Shown here piece by piece: positions 1 through 8,221 of a stretch of 64,000 bases of DNA. The stretch lies in contig JAJPEN010000024.1 in assembly GCA_021166835.1 (NCBI GenBank), positions 1 to 64,000 of the forward strand. The letters run 5' to 3'. This DNA comes from Burkholderiaceae bacterium. Lineage in GTDB: Bacteria > Pseudomonadota > Gammaproteobacteria > Burkholderiales > Burkholderiaceae. Position 1 is the first letter of the stretch, and each line of letters begins with the position of its first letter. Made by a program: the position numbers and the translations under genes. The notes beneath the pieces were generated by a model. That model was not told the DNA's origin. It ran no database searches and worked only from the letters and a program-made list of their open reading frames with translations.

Positions 1-56
1 CCGTGGACCTGGAACACGTTCTTGGCCAGATCGATTCCGACTGTCGTAATCTGCAT
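1..56 (-). CDS. IS110-family transposase, N-terminal fragment
   Basis: Reading the minus strand from an ATG at 56-54 gives MQITTVGIDLAKNVFQVH before the window ends. This is the characteristic N-terminus of IS110/IS1111-type DEDD recombinases; the Asp in GIDLAK is the first acidic residue of the RuvC-like catalytic core. Only 18 codons are visible, so whether the gene is intact cannot be judged. The reading frame and the start are clear, but the subgroup (IS110 or IS1111) is not. Confidence 0.8.
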   Translation of the reverse strand, partial: MQITTVGIDLAKNVFQVH

Positions 57-132
57 GGTGGACGCCCCTGTCTGCGAGTGGTTGGTGACACTTCCACTCT
101 GGCACATCGATGCCGTTGGGTGGGGGCGTCCA
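1..132 (-). mobile_element. IS110-family element, 5' end with non-coding leader
   Basis: This covers the transposase start (56-54) plus the non-coding DNA upstream of it. A 10-bp perfect inverted repeat, TGGACGCCCC at 59-68 and GGGGCGTCCA at 123-132, brackets that leader; one arm lies directly before the transposase start codon. Subterminal inverted repeats and structured non-coding ends are known for this family, and in some members the ends encode a bridge RNA. The true outer boundary of the element is not resolved; 132 is simply the end of the outer repeat arm. Confidence 0.5.
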
Positions 133-171
133 TCCCATTGCATTTCGCAGGGTGCCTCGGCCGGTCTTTTG

Positions 172-282
172 CAGCGCGCCTCGGCAGCGTCCCGCAGGCG
201 CATCCGAAGCCTCCCGCAGCGCGCATCCGCAGCTTCCTGCAGCGCACATCCGCAGCCTCTCGCGGCGCCTCGTCAGCTTTCC
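172..282. repeat. Imperfect 22-23-bp tandem repeat
   Basis: Nearly five degenerate units lie head to tail at 172-194, 195-216, 217-239, 240-262 and a partial copy to about 282. The shared core is CAGCGCGCATCCGCAGC with substitutions. The repeat sits between the IS110 end and the beta-glucosidase stop codon. The small reading frames across it are arginine- and proline-rich and look like compositional artefacts. Confidence 0.65.
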
Positions 283-326
283 ACTGCCGATACGCCCGGT
301 TCTTCGTCCTCGAGCGGGAAGCGGCA

Positions 327-1802
327 TCACACGACCGCACCGCGCGTGCCTGCGATCTGCCGATAGAACGAGGCGCTCAGCTTCGGCGTGCGTCGCTGCG
401 TGATGCGATCGACCCGTAGCAGGCCGAAGCGCGTGTCGTAGCCGTCGGCCCACTCGAAGTTGTCGAGCAGGCTCCAGAGGAAATACCCGCGCACCGGCAG
501 GCGCTCGGCGATCGCGCGCCGTAGCTGCGACAGGTACGCGCGCAGGAAGGCGACGCGGTCGGTGTCGTAGACCAGGCCGTCTTCCTGCGGATCGTCGGCG
601 GCCGCGCAACCGTTCTCGGTGACGAGGATCGCCGGCGGGTTCCACAGCCGTGTCACGTGCCGCGCCGCCCAATACAGCGTCGACGGATCGACGAGCTGCC
701 ACGCGGCCGCGGTCCGCGGGTGAGAGCGCGAGAAGGGGACGATCCGCCATCCGGTTGCATCGCCGGATGCGGTTGCAGCGCCGGATGCGAGGGCAGCGCC
801 GGATGCGAGAGCACCGCCGGACGCGGTTGCACCGCCAGACGCGAGGGCATCAGCGGACACGGACGCATCGCCGGACGCAAGCACGTAGCGTCCCGGACCA
901 TAGACGTTGATGCCGACGAAATCGACCGGCTCCGCGATTGTGCGCAGGTCGTCAGCCGAGCAGCGCGGCGCGTCGGGATGGGACGCGTACACATCCGGAT
1001 AGCGTCCTTCGAGCATCGTCGTCAGGCAGCCGGCATTCAACGCGCGCGTCGCGCGCTCGGCCGCCTCGGCATGCTCTTCTCCGGCCAGCGCCGGAACGGC
1101 GACGATGAGGTTCTCCGCCGGCCCGACCTGCGTGCCCGGCCGACCGTGCGCGCGGATCGCCTGCACTGCCAGCCCGTGCCCGAGCAGCGCGTGATGACGC
1201 ACCTGGTTCAGCTGTCGCGGCGCGAGCGCGGGGCCTGGCGCATGCACGCCGCTGCCGTAGCCCAGATCGACGAAGGAGCCGATCTCGTTCGTCGTCACGA
1301 AGCGGCCGATCCGATCGGCGAGCCTGCCCGCGACGAAGCCCGCGTAGTCGGCGAAGGCCTGCGACGTCTCGCGCGATTGCCAGCCGCCGAAGCGGTCCTG
1401 CAGCGCCTGCGGCAGGTCCCAGTGGTACAGCGTGGCGACCGGTTCGATGCCGGCGCCGAGCAGCGCGTCGACCAGGCGTTCGTAGAAGGCCAGGCCTTTC
1501 GGGTTCGGCGCGCCGGCGCCGTCGGGGAAGACGCGCGGCCAGGCAACCGAGAACCGGTAGGCGTTGACGCCCAGATCCTTCATCGACCCGACGTCGTCGA
1601 GATACCGATGGTAGTGGTCGCAGGCGACGTCGCCGGTGTCGCCGTTGCGAATGCGACCGGGCGTGCGCGAGAAGCGGTCCCAGATGGATTCGCCTCGCCC
1701 GTCCTCGTTCACCGCGCCTTCGATCTGGTACGCCGAGGTGGCCGTGCCCCACAGGAAACCGTCGGGGAAGCGGCCGGGCGAATCGACGAAGTGGTCCTTC
1801 AC
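327..1802 (-). CDS. Glycoside hydrolase family 1 beta-glucosidase
   Basis: A 491-residue GH1 (beta/alpha)8 hydrolase, expected to hydrolyse terminal beta-glucosides or beta-galactosides in the cytoplasm. The N-terminal signature FLWGTATSAYQIEGA is at 16-30. The acid/base Glu is in TTNEIGSF (E173) and the nucleophile Glu in VTENG (E395). The usual NEP triplet reads NEI, so the conserved Pro after the acid/base is missing. An Ala/Ser/Gly-rich stretch at about 308-350, encoded by an 18-bp minisatellite, enlarges the loop after FVGINVYGPGR. The rest matches the family length. No sugar transporter is adjacent on the same strand, and the next gene upstream on this strand is the unrelated phosphoesterase. 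Function is confident at family level; the substrate is unknown. Confidence 0.93.
   Translation of the reverse strand: MKDHFVDSPGRFPDGFLWGTATSAYQIEGAVNEDGRGESIWDRFSRTPGRIRNGDTGDVACDHYHRYLDDVGSMKDLGVNAYRFSVAWPRVFPDGAGAPNPKGLAFYERLVDALLGAGIEPVATLYHWDLPQALQDRFGGWQSRETSQAFADYAGFVAGRLADRIGRFVTTNEIGSFVDLGYGSGVHAPGPALAPRQLNQVRHHALLGHGLAVQAIRAHGRPGTQVGPAENLIVAVPALAGEEHAEAAERATRALNAGCLTTMLEGRYPDVYASHPDAPRCSADDLRTIAEPVDFVGINVYGPGRYVLASGDASVSADALASGGATASGGALASGAALASGAATASGDATGWRIVPFSRSHPRTAAAWQLVDPSTLYWAARHVTRLWNPPAILVTENGCAAADDPQEDGLVYDTDRVAFLRAYLSQLRRAIAERLPVRGYFLWSLLDNFEWADGYDTRFGLLRVDRITQRRTPKLSASFYRQIAGTRGAVV
758..883. repeat. 18-bp in-frame minisatellite (7 copies)
   Basis: Seven consecutive 18-bp units (758-775, 776-793, 794-811, 812-829, 830-847, 848-865, 866-883) follow the pattern CATCGCCGGATGCGGTTG with substitutions; a partial copy precedes them. 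Because 18 is a multiple of 3, each unit adds six residues of the ALASGA/ATASGD type to the beta-glucosidase without breaking frame. Confidence 0.85.
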
Positions 1803-1860
1803 GTTACGCGCATCGCATATACGCCGCCCGATCGGATCGGGGAATGCCGCAGGGCTTCGC

Positions 1861-2367
1861 TCAGAGCGTGAGCCCTGTTTCCAGGTCGACGATCCGCGCC
1901 GACACGCGGCCGTTCTCGATCAGCAGCTCGCCGGCGGCGATCGGCAAGCGGAAACGGCGCGGCCCGGCGCTGCCGGGATTCACGTACAGGACGTCGCCGC
2001 GCGTCTCGACCCGCGGCTGGTGCGAATGCCCGTGGACGACGACGTCGACCTGCGCTTCGAGCGCATCGATCGGCAGGTCGGACAGATCGTGTATCGCGTA
2101 GAGGTGCAGGCCGCCGGCGCCGAGGCAGTCGCTGTAGGGCAGGCGCTCGGCCCATGCGCCGTGGTCGGTGTTGCCGCGTACGACGGTGAGCGGCGCCAGC
2201 GCGGCCAGCGACTCGAGGACGAGTGAGTTCCCGACGTCGCCCGCGTGCACGATGAAGTCGCTTCCGGCGAGGAACTCCAACGCCTGCGGGCGCAGCAGGC
2301 CATGGGTGTCGGAAATGAGGCCGATGCGCAGCACGGCGTCGAGTCTGCAGGGGATGGATGCCCCCAT
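1861..2367 (-). CDS. YfcE/MJ0936-type metallophosphodiesterase
   Basis: A calcineurin-like phosphoesterase of the small YfcE type. Metal-binding motifs appear in order: ISDTHG near the N-terminus, HAGDVGN, RGNTD (in place of the common GNCD), VVHGHSHQP and YVNPGS. These bind a dinuclear metal centre and hydrolyse phosphodiesters. The ATG at 2367 adds about 11 non-conserved residues; a GTG at 2334 begins directly at the conserved RIGLISDTHG and may be the true start. Neither has an obvious ribosome-binding site. The gene lies on the same strand as the beta-glucosidase, 58 bp upstream of it, without an evident functional link. Confidence 0.88.
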   Translation of the reverse strand: MGASIPCRLDAVLRIGLISDTHGLLRPQALEFLAGSDFIVHAGDVGNSLVLESLAALAPLTVVRGNTDHGAWAERLPYSDCLGAGGLHLYAIHDLSDLPIDALEAQVDVVVHGHSHQPRVETRGDVLYVNPGSAGPRRFRLPIAAGELLIENGRVSARIVDLETGLTL

Positions 2368-2480
2368 GGTACTCGGCGGATTCGCGACCGGTCGCTGCCG
2401 CTGCCTGCGCCGTGCCGGGTTTCGTGCACGCCGCGAAGCCCTGCACTAGCATTCGTCGATCTCGACCCCGGAGACGAACG

Positions 2481-3122
2481 GTGAGACTCTGCGGATTCCG
2501 CTTCAGCAACTACCACAACAAGGTGCGTCTCGCGCTGCTCGAGAAGGGCATCGAGCACGAGGAGGACGACTCGTGCAAGCCGTCGCAGGAGGCGGCCTTC
2601 CTCGAGCGCTCGGTGCTCGGCAAGGTGCCGTTCCTCGAGGTCGATGGCGCCGTGCTCACCGAGTCGGACGTCATCTGCGAGTACCTCGAGGACACGTATC
2701 CGCAGCGCCCGCTGCTGCCGAAGGAGCCGCTGGCGCGCGCGAAGGTGCGCGAGCTGAACCGCTGCATCGAGCTGCACCTCGAGCTGGTTGCGCGGCGGCT
2801 GTACAAGGAGGCGTTCTTCGGCGGCAAGGTGTCCGACGGGACGAAGCGCGAGGTGGAGCACACGCTGGAGAAGGGCGTGCGCGCGCTGGCGAGGCTGGCC
2901 CGCTTCGACCCCTACATAGCCGGCGCCGAGCTCACGCTCGCCGATTGCGCCGCCTTCGTGCACCTGCCGATCGTCTCGCTGGCGTCGAAATCGATCTACG
3001 GGCGCGACGTGCTCGAGCCGATCGCGCCGCTGAAGGGCTACCTGCGGATGCTCGGCGAGCGCGAGTGCTTCGCGCGGGTCACGCGCGAGCGCAAGGAGGC
3101 GACGGCGGCGATGCGGCCGTAG
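2481..3122 (+). CDS. Glutathione S-transferase family protein
   Basis: A 213-residue GST. The N-terminal thioredoxin-like domain contains FRFSNYHNKVRLALLEKGI and the cis-Pro/glutathione-contact segment GKVPFLEVDGAVLTESDVI. The all-helical C-terminal domain contains the N-capping motif LTLADCAAF. The start is the GTG at 2481, preceded 7-10 bp by GGAG; the frame is open further upstream, but those residues are Arg-rich and not GST-like. The glutathione-activating residue could be the Ser in RFSNYHN. The physiological substrate is unknown. It is divergent from the phosphodiesterase and convergent with the DM13 pseudogene. Confidence 0.9.
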   Translation: MRLCGFRFSNYHNKVRLALLEKGIEHEEDDSCKPSQEAAFLERSVLGKVPFLEVDGAVLTESDVICEYLEDTYPQRPLLPKEPLARAKVRELNRCIELHLELVARRLYKEAFFGGKVSDGTKREVEHTLEKGVRALARLARFDPYIAGAELTLADCAAFVHLPIVSLASKSIYGRDVLEPIAPLKGYLRMLGERECFARVTRERKEATAAMRP

Positions 3123-3132
3123 TCGCCTCGGC

Positions 3133-3543
3133 CTACCGATAGCGGGCCGCCGTGATGAACTGGCTGAAGGATTCGCACCAGACGATCACCGTGTCGTACG
3201 CGGACACGTCGATCGATTCCGGCACCGGGACGACGAAGTTCTCCAAGGTGCGTACGTCCCCGACGGGCACCATGCGCGGCTTCAGGCGTTCGAAGTCGGC
3301 TTCGGTCTCTACGAGCTCCGGCGACAGGTAGAGCTTGTAGTCGGGACCGGGGCGATGCGGCCGACGAGGACGATGTTCCGCGGGCCGACCGAAACGGAGC
3401 CTTCGCCCCGGTGCAGGAAATCGCTGTCGCGCAGGTCGCGCCGGAACGTGCCGACATACGCGGCCTGGCTCGCGGCCGCGACTGCGGTCGGGGGACGGAA
3501 GACGGCTGCGCACGAGGCCGTCGTGCGCAGTGAGTCGCTGCAT
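3133..3543 (-). pseudogene. Frameshifted DM13-domain protein
   Basis: The last about 70 codons encode a clear DM13 C-terminus: GPDYKLYLSPELVETE, then NFVVPVPE and YDTVIVWCESFSQFITAARY. Immediately upstream, the matching first half (VGTFRRDLRDSDFLHRGEGS, then SVGPRNIVLVGRIAP) lies in a different frame. The switch falls in the run GCCCCGG near 3345-3350, where one base appears missing. Further upstream, the only ATG (3543) is in the C-terminal frame while the Ala-rich, signal-like stretch is in the other, so a second shift is also needed. DM13 proteins are usually exported and possibly redox-linked. It could be a real pseudogene or two sequencing errors. Confidence 0.65.
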
Positions 3544-3611
3544 CAGCGCTCGGCTTCAGGCCACGAAGCGGCAGGCCGAAGATTCGCCGGTGGCGGTGAG
3601 GCTTCGCGCCA

Positions 3612-4418
3612 CTAGAAACGCAATACCGCCAGCATCGGTTCGATCTCGCACGCTGCCGCCTGCAATCGGCCGACGATCTCGGCCTGGCGCGCCTCGGTCA
3701 GCGTTGCCGACGACGCGGCGATACTGATCGACGCGACGGGATCGTTCGTCGGCGAACGAATCGCGACGCCGAGCGCGGCGATGCGCGGAATGATGTCCTC
3801 GAAATTGCAGCCGAAGCCCAGCGCGCGCGAGCGTCGCAGCATCCGTCGCACCGCCTCTTGCCGCGATTCGTCGCTCCGCGCGATCGACCGCAGGTTGGCT
3901 GCTTCCGCGGCCCGCTGCTCTGCGCGCGGCAGCGCGATCAGGATCGCCACGCCGCCCGCCGACAGCGCCAGGGGTCGACGGGTTCCGACGCCGACCGTGT
4001 AGGCCTTCAGTGCGTGCCGGCCCTCGTGCCGGGCGACGCACACCGTTTCGTTGCCGCTGCGCACGTTCATGAAGACGATCGAGCGAGTCTCGGCCGCGAG
4101 ACGTGCGAGCACGGGAGCGGCGAGCGCGTCGAGCGAGAAATGCGGTGCGGCCGCCTTGCCGAGTTCCCACGCCAGGGGGCCGAGCGAATACCGCCGCGAG
4201 CCGGGAACCCGGCAGGCAAGGCGTTCGCGCACCAGCGCATCGAGCACGCGATGCACGGTGCCGCGGCTCAGGCCGGTTTCCTCTGCGAGGTCGCTCAGTC
4301 GCCATCCCGTGGACAGGTGTGTCGACAGCACCTTCAGCAGCAGGAACGCGCGGGACAGGCACTGCGTGCCGCCCGGCGCGGAGGCGGCGTTCACGGTCGT
4401 GCGCGAGTTTTTGTCCAC
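3612..4418 (-). CDS. IclR-family transcriptional regulator
   Basis: About 268 residues. The N-terminal winged helix-turn-helix contains GWRLSDLAEETGLSRGTVHR. The C-terminal IclR effector-binding domain contains the typical ETVCVARHEG, AGGVAILIALP and ARALGFG-like segments, ending SATLTEARQAEIVGRL. The frame stays open far upstream across the divergent flavoprotein gene, but that is antisense to it; GTG at 4418 (VDKNSRTT...) is chosen because it lies just outside conserved sequence, with GTG at 4394 as an alternative. It is divergent from the flavoprotein/ABC-importer genes and is the obvious candidate for their ligand-responsive regulator. Confidence 0.88.
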   Translation of the reverse strand: MDKNSRTTVNAASAPGGTQCLSRAFLLLKVLSTHLSTGWRLSDLAEETGLSRGTVHRVLDALVRERLACRVPGSRRYSLGPLAWELGKAAAPHFSLDALAAPVLARLAAETRSIVFMNVRSGNETVCVARHEGRHALKAYTVGVGTRRPLALSAGGVAILIALPRAEQRAAEAANLRSIARSDESRQEAVRRMLRRSRALGFGCNFEDIIPRIAALGVAIRSPTNDPVASISIAASSATLTEARQAEIVGRLQAAACEIEPMLAVLRF

Positions 4419-4456
4419 GATGCGGAATTCTAGCCTGCCGATGCCGGCCGCGGCCC

Positions 4457-4485
4457 TTGAGCCCGCGTGCGCGCCTGCCAATAAT
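4457..4485 (+). promoter_or_regulatory. Candidate sigma70 promoter for the flavoprotein/ABC operon
   Basis: TTGAGC at 4457-4462 and AATAAT at 4480-4485 are separated by exactly 17 bp. They match the -35 consensus at 4 of 6 positions and the -10 consensus at 5 of 6, in the spacer between the divergent IclR gene and the flavoprotein start at 4536. Regulator binding in this 117-bp region is expected but no operator was defined. Confidence 0.5.
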
Positions 4486-4535
4486 CGCCTCAGCGCCCGG
4501 CGCCACTTGCCGGCGAAGACAGGAGGACAAGCCCC

Positions 4536-5969
4536 ATGTCGCTGGAAGCCGCCCGCGACGGAGCGCGAGGCGATCGCAGGGTCGTCGAAGCAGACATCGT
4601 CGTGCTCGGCGCCGGCGCCGCGGGAATCGCCGCCGCGATCAGCGCCGCGCGTACCGGTGCGCGCACGTTGCTGATCGATGCCGGTTCGATACCCGGCGGC
4701 GAGTTGATCAGCGGAATGGCGATCGACGGCGCGCTGAATGCCCGCGGCGAATGGATTATGGGCGGGGTCGGACGCGAGCTGCTTTCCGAGTGCGAGCGAA
4801 TGGGCGGCTACATCGGACCGCTGAACGACTTCCGCCTGATCTGGTACGTGTGCCTCGACCCGGAAGTGATGAAGCTCGCGGTGGCGAACTCGCTCGCTCG
4901 TGCCGGCGTGCAGCTGTGGCTGCACAGCTTCGCGACCGCGGTGCGTGCAACCGACGGACGTGTCGAGTCTCTCCTCGTCCTCAACAAGGAAGGCGAAGCC
5001 GAGGTCCGGGCGCCGTTGTTCATCGACTGCTCGGGCGACGCTGACATCGTGCGCGGCGCCGGCGGCACCGTGTTCCACGGCGGCCCGAAGGGCGAGCTGC
5101 AGCCGGTGTCGCTGATGTTCCGGATGTCGGGCGTCGAGACTGCTGCGCTCCTCGCCTTCCTCCGCGACCACCCCGAGCACTTCGCGCTCGGCGAGAGCGA
5201 GGCGATCCGGGCAGGCCGCACCGATCGCCAGCTCGCCGACGCCGCTGCCGAGCAGGGACAGCCGACGGTCTTCCTGAAGGGGAACGGGCCGCTGCTCGAA
5301 GCTGCGATCGCGAGCGGGGAGATGTACCCGACGGCACTGATCATGATCCAGCCGACGTCTGTCGCACGACGCGAGGTTTGCCTGAACACGACGCGGGTCG
5401 GGGGCATCGACGGTACGCGCACCGGCGAGCTGAGCGCGACGCTTGCGTCGCTCGCCGCTCAGGTCTGGCAATGCAGCGAGTTCATGCGTCGCAACGTTCC
5501 CGGATTCGGGGACGCCAGCTACAGCGGGATCGCGACCCGCATCGGCGTGCGCGAGACGCGCCGCATCGACGGTGCGGCGACGCTGCAGGGCGAAGACGTG
5601 CTGCAGGCGCGCAAGCGCGCCGACGGCATCGGCAAGGGATCGCACCACGTCGACATCCATCAGTCCGGTACGGGGCAGATCCGCATACCCGTCCGCGACG
5701 GCGGTTCGTACGATATCCCGTGGGGATGCCTGCTGCCGAAGGGGATCGCGAACGTCGTCGCGGCGGGGCGGGTGCTGTCGGCCGATCGTGAAGCCCACGG
5801 CTCGGCACGTGTGATGGGGCCGTGTCTCGCGATGGGCCAGGCGGCGGGTACGGCCGCAGCGATGCTGCTGGAAGCGGGCGGGGCGAATCCCGCATTCGCG
5901 TCGATCGAAGTACAGGCGCTGCGCGCCCGCCTGAAGGCGGAAGGCGCAGTTCTCGGCGATACGCACTGA
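4536..5969 (+). CDS. FAD-dependent oxidoreductase (FAD_oxidored type)
   Basis: A 477-residue flavoprotein. An N-terminal Rossmann motif, VVLGAGAAGIAAAIS, sits at about residues 24-38. GGELISGMAIDGALN and a C-terminal FAD-contact region, PWGCLLPKGIANVVAAGRVL followed by ARVMGPCLAMGQAAGTAAAM, are typical of the pfam12831-type oxidoreductases. The start is supported by AGGAGG at 4520-4525. No signal peptide is visible, so it is probably cytoplasmic. It is the first gene of the operon-like run with the ABC importer and the GMC oxidoreductase and presumably oxidises the imported compound or a derivative. The substrate is unknown. Confidence 0.85.
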   Translation: MSLEAARDGARGDRRVVEADIVVLGAGAAGIAAAISAARTGARTLLIDAGSIPGGELISGMAIDGALNARGEWIMGGVGRELLSECERMGGYIGPLNDFRLIWYVCLDPEVMKLAVANSLARAGVQLWLHSFATAVRATDGRVESLLVLNKEGEAEVRAPLFIDCSGDADIVRGAGGTVFHGGPKGELQPVSLMFRMSGVETAALLAFLRDHPEHFALGESEAIRAGRTDRQLADAAAEQGQPTVFLKGNGPLLEAAIASGEMYPTALIMIQPTSVARREVCLNTTRVGGIDGTRTGELSATLASLAAQVWQCSEFMRRNVPGFGDASYSGIATRIGVRETRRIDGAATLQGEDVLQARKRADGIGKGSHHVDIHQSGTGQIRIPVRDGGSYDIPWGCLLPKGIANVVAAGRVLSADREAHGSARVMGPCLAMGQAAGTAAAMLLEAGGANPAFASIEVQALRARLKAEGAVLGDTH

Positions 5970-6009
5970 ACCGTTCCGCACGAGCCACGCAGAAGCGAAG
6001 GAGACCCGA

Positions 6010-7296
6010 ATGAAGCGATCGATAGGCGCCGGACTGCTCGCGATTTCCGCCGCGGTCCTCTGGGTAGTGCCCGCAGCCGCGCAGGAGGTCACCTTGACCA
6101 TCCTGAGCCACAAGGTGCACGAGAACGTGTCGCGAGGCCTCGTGCCGGGAACCACCGGCGGAGACGTGGCGGGCGAGTGGGCGGCGCGCAACGGCGTGAA
6201 GCTGAACTGGGTCACCGCGAATATCGAACCGATGCACGACCGGCTGTTCCGGGAGCTGTCGCTGCGCGAGACCTCCGTGGACTTGGCATTCGTCATCAAC
6301 AAGTTCCAGGTGCCGAAGATCAGCAAGCTGCTCGAGCCTCTCGACGCGCGGCAGGCAGAGGCGCCGATCGAGGATCTAGGCGGCATTCCCGCGAACCTGC
6401 TCGAGGCCGACCGCTACAACGGCGTTCTCACCGGCATCCCGTTCCGCCATGCGACGACCGGCCTGCACTGGAACACGGTGCTGTTCAAGGAGAAGGGCCT
6501 CGACCGGGCGCCGCGAACGGCCGACGAGGTCGCCGACTTCGCGCGCAAGCTCACGTATACGCGCAGCGACGGCACCCGCGTCAACGGGCTCATCTTCAAC
6601 TCGGGCGACGAGCATCTGTCCACGCTGCAGTTCCTCAACATGTACGGCGCCGTGCTCATCGACGGCGACATGAAGGTGCGCGCGAACTCGCCGCAAATGA
6701 TCCGCGGCCTCACGGAGCTCGCGAAGATGTACAAGGACGGCGTGCTGCCGACGAACTACGCTTCGGTCAGCATCGACGACGTGATCGGCGCCGTACAGAG
6801 CGGCCGTGCCGCGATGGCAATCGATCCGTTCGCGCGCTTCACCGTCTACAACAACCCGAAGGCGGCGCGCGACCCTGGTGCCGTGCACGTCGCCGTGGTT
6901 CCGGCGGATCCGTCGACGGGCCGCCAGTTCACCGCGCTGACCGAAATCTGGTCAATGGTGATCCCGAAGAACTCGAAGCACAAGGAGCTTGCCTGGAGCC
7001 TGATCCGCGAGTTGTCGAAGCCCGAGAACACCGTGCGCATCGCGCTCAACGGGAACGGGCCGGTGCGGCCGGCCGCCTATTCCGACGAGCGCCTAAAGAA
7101 GCAGTTGCCCTACACTGCCGAGGAAGCGAAGGCGATCGCCGAGGCGCAGATCATTCCGTCGGGCTTCGACGAGTCGCTGCGCGCGCTCGCGATCTTCCGC
7201 GAGGAGTCGCAGGCGGCCGTCATTGGCCTTAAGACGCCGCAGGCGGCTGCCGAGTCGATGCAGAAGCGGCTCGAACCGCTGGTCCACTCGAAATAG
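6010..7296 (+). CDS. ABC transporter extracellular solute-binding protein (family 1)
   Basis: A 428-residue periplasmic binding protein of the sugar/polyol (MalE/UgpB-like) class. The Sec signal peptide is residues 1-25 (basic MKRS, hydrophobic GLLAISAAVLWVVPAAA, cleavage before QEV). GIPFRHATTGLHWNTVLFKE and the RAAMAIDPFARF region are typical of the two-lobe fold. AAGGAG at 5997-6002 lies 7 bp before the ATG. It is followed by two permeases and, further on, an ATPase, completing an importer. Its flavoenzyme neighbours suggest a carbohydrate, polyol or related hydroxylated substrate, but nothing in the sequence identifies it. Confidence 0.92.
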   Translation: MKRSIGAGLLAISAAVLWVVPAAAQEVTLTILSHKVHENVSRGLVPGTTGGDVAGEWAARNGVKLNWVTANIEPMHDRLFRELSLRETSVDLAFVINKFQVPKISKLLEPLDARQAEAPIEDLGGIPANLLEADRYNGVLTGIPFRHATTGLHWNTVLFKEKGLDRAPRTADEVADFARKLTYTRSDGTRVNGLIFNSGDEHLSTLQFLNMYGAVLIDGDMKVRANSPQMIRGLTELAKMYKDGVLPTNYASVSIDDVIGAVQSGRAAMAIDPFARFTVYNNPKAARDPGAVHVAVVPADPSTGRQFTALTEIWSMVIPKNSKHKELAWSLIRELSKPENTVRIALNGNGPVRPAAYSDERLKKQLPYTAEEAKAIAEAQIIPSGFDESLRALAIFREESQAAVIGLKTPQAAAESMQKRLEPLVHSK

Positions 7297-7354
7297 GCTG
7301 ATCGATCGCGGGCGGCGTCGCAGCGCCGCTTGCGAACGCGCTGCGAATCCGAAC

Positions 7355-8221
7355 TTGCGTAAGCCGGATCTCTCGACCCTCGTACTGCTGGCGCCGGTTC
7401 ACCTGCTGCTGCTGGCGATTCTCGCCGTCCCGTCGCTGTACGTCTTCTGGCTGAGCCTGACGGTTTCCAGCTACGGTTCCGACGCCGAGTTCGTCGGCCT
7501 GGCGAACTACGCGCAGATCTTCTCCGATCCGTATTTCTGGCGCGCGGCGCTCAACACGTTCGTCGTCGTGAACGTGGTCGTCTACGCCGAGCTGCTCCTC
7601 GGCACCGGGCTCGCCGTCGTCTTCGTGCGCGGCGTGCCGTTCCCGCGGCTGATGCTCGCGATCGTGCTGATGCCCTACGCGATCTCGCAGGTGGTGGGCG
7701 TGCTCACGTGGAAGCTGCTGATGGACCCGTCGGTAGGCGCGATCAGCCGCACGCTCGAGGCGATCGGGCTGCATGGCCTGAACTGGAGCGTCTCGCCGGT
7801 GCAGGGGTTGGCGCTGATCTCGACGATCAGCGTCTGGCACAACCTGCCGTTCACGTTCCTGCTGCTGTATGCCGGCATGCTCTCGATTCCGCGCTCGGTG
7901 TACGAGGCGGCGATGATCGACGGTGCGAGCGCCTGGCAGACCTTCCGCCGGGTCACGCTGCCGCTGCTGGTGCCCTCGATCCTGCTCGCGATGATCTTCC
8001 GGCTGGTGTTCGCATTCCGCCTGTTCGAGGAGGTGTGGTTGTTGACGAAGGGCGGCCCGGCGCGGCTCACCGAGGTGCTCGCGGTCTACCTGTATCAACG
8101 CGGATTCCGCTACGCCGAGTTCGGCGCCGCCGCGGCAACCGGCTGGGTGATGGTCGCGGGCTCGCTGCTGCTGGCCTCGTTCTACCTGTACAAGATGCAT
8201 CGCCGGATGGTCGTCGCATGA
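7355..8221 (+). CDS. ABC transporter permease, MalF/UgpA type
   Basis: About 288 residues with six predicted membrane segments, beginning with LVLLAPVHLLLLAILAVPSL. The EAA loop that contacts the ATPase reads EAAMIDGASAWQTFRRVTLP. The frame is open upstream into the binding-protein gene; a TTG at 7355 (LRKPDLSTLVLLAP) gives the normal family length, and a CTG at 7298 right after the binding-protein stop is the other option. The stop codon overlaps the next permease start (ATGA at 8218-8221), indicating translational coupling. It forms the inner-membrane channel with the following gene. Confidence 0.88.
   Translation: MRKPDLSTLVLLAPVHLLLLAILAVPSLYVFWLSLTVSSYGSDAEFVGLANYAQIFSDPYFWRAALNTFVVVNVVVYAELLLGTGLAVVFVRGVPFPRLMLAIVLMPYAISQVVGVLTWKLLMDPSVGAISRTLEAIGLHGLNWSVSPVQGLALISTISVWHNLPFTFLLLYAGMLSIPRSVYEAAMIDGASAWQTFRRVTLPLLVPSILLAMIFRLVFAFRLFEEVWLLTKGGPARLTEVLAVYLYQRGFRYAEFGAAAATGWVMVAGSLLLASFYLYKMHRRMVVA

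Noticed and set aside
172..282. CRISPR array at the short tandem repeat
   Set aside because: Units are contiguous and diverged with no unique spacers, and no cas gene is in the window; the same holds for the 29.3-kb and 57-kb repeats.
4419..6386. Upstream extension of the IclR frame (total 924 codons)
   Set aside because: It lies antisense to the flavoprotein and solute-binding-protein genes and is not conserved; the regulator starts near 4418.
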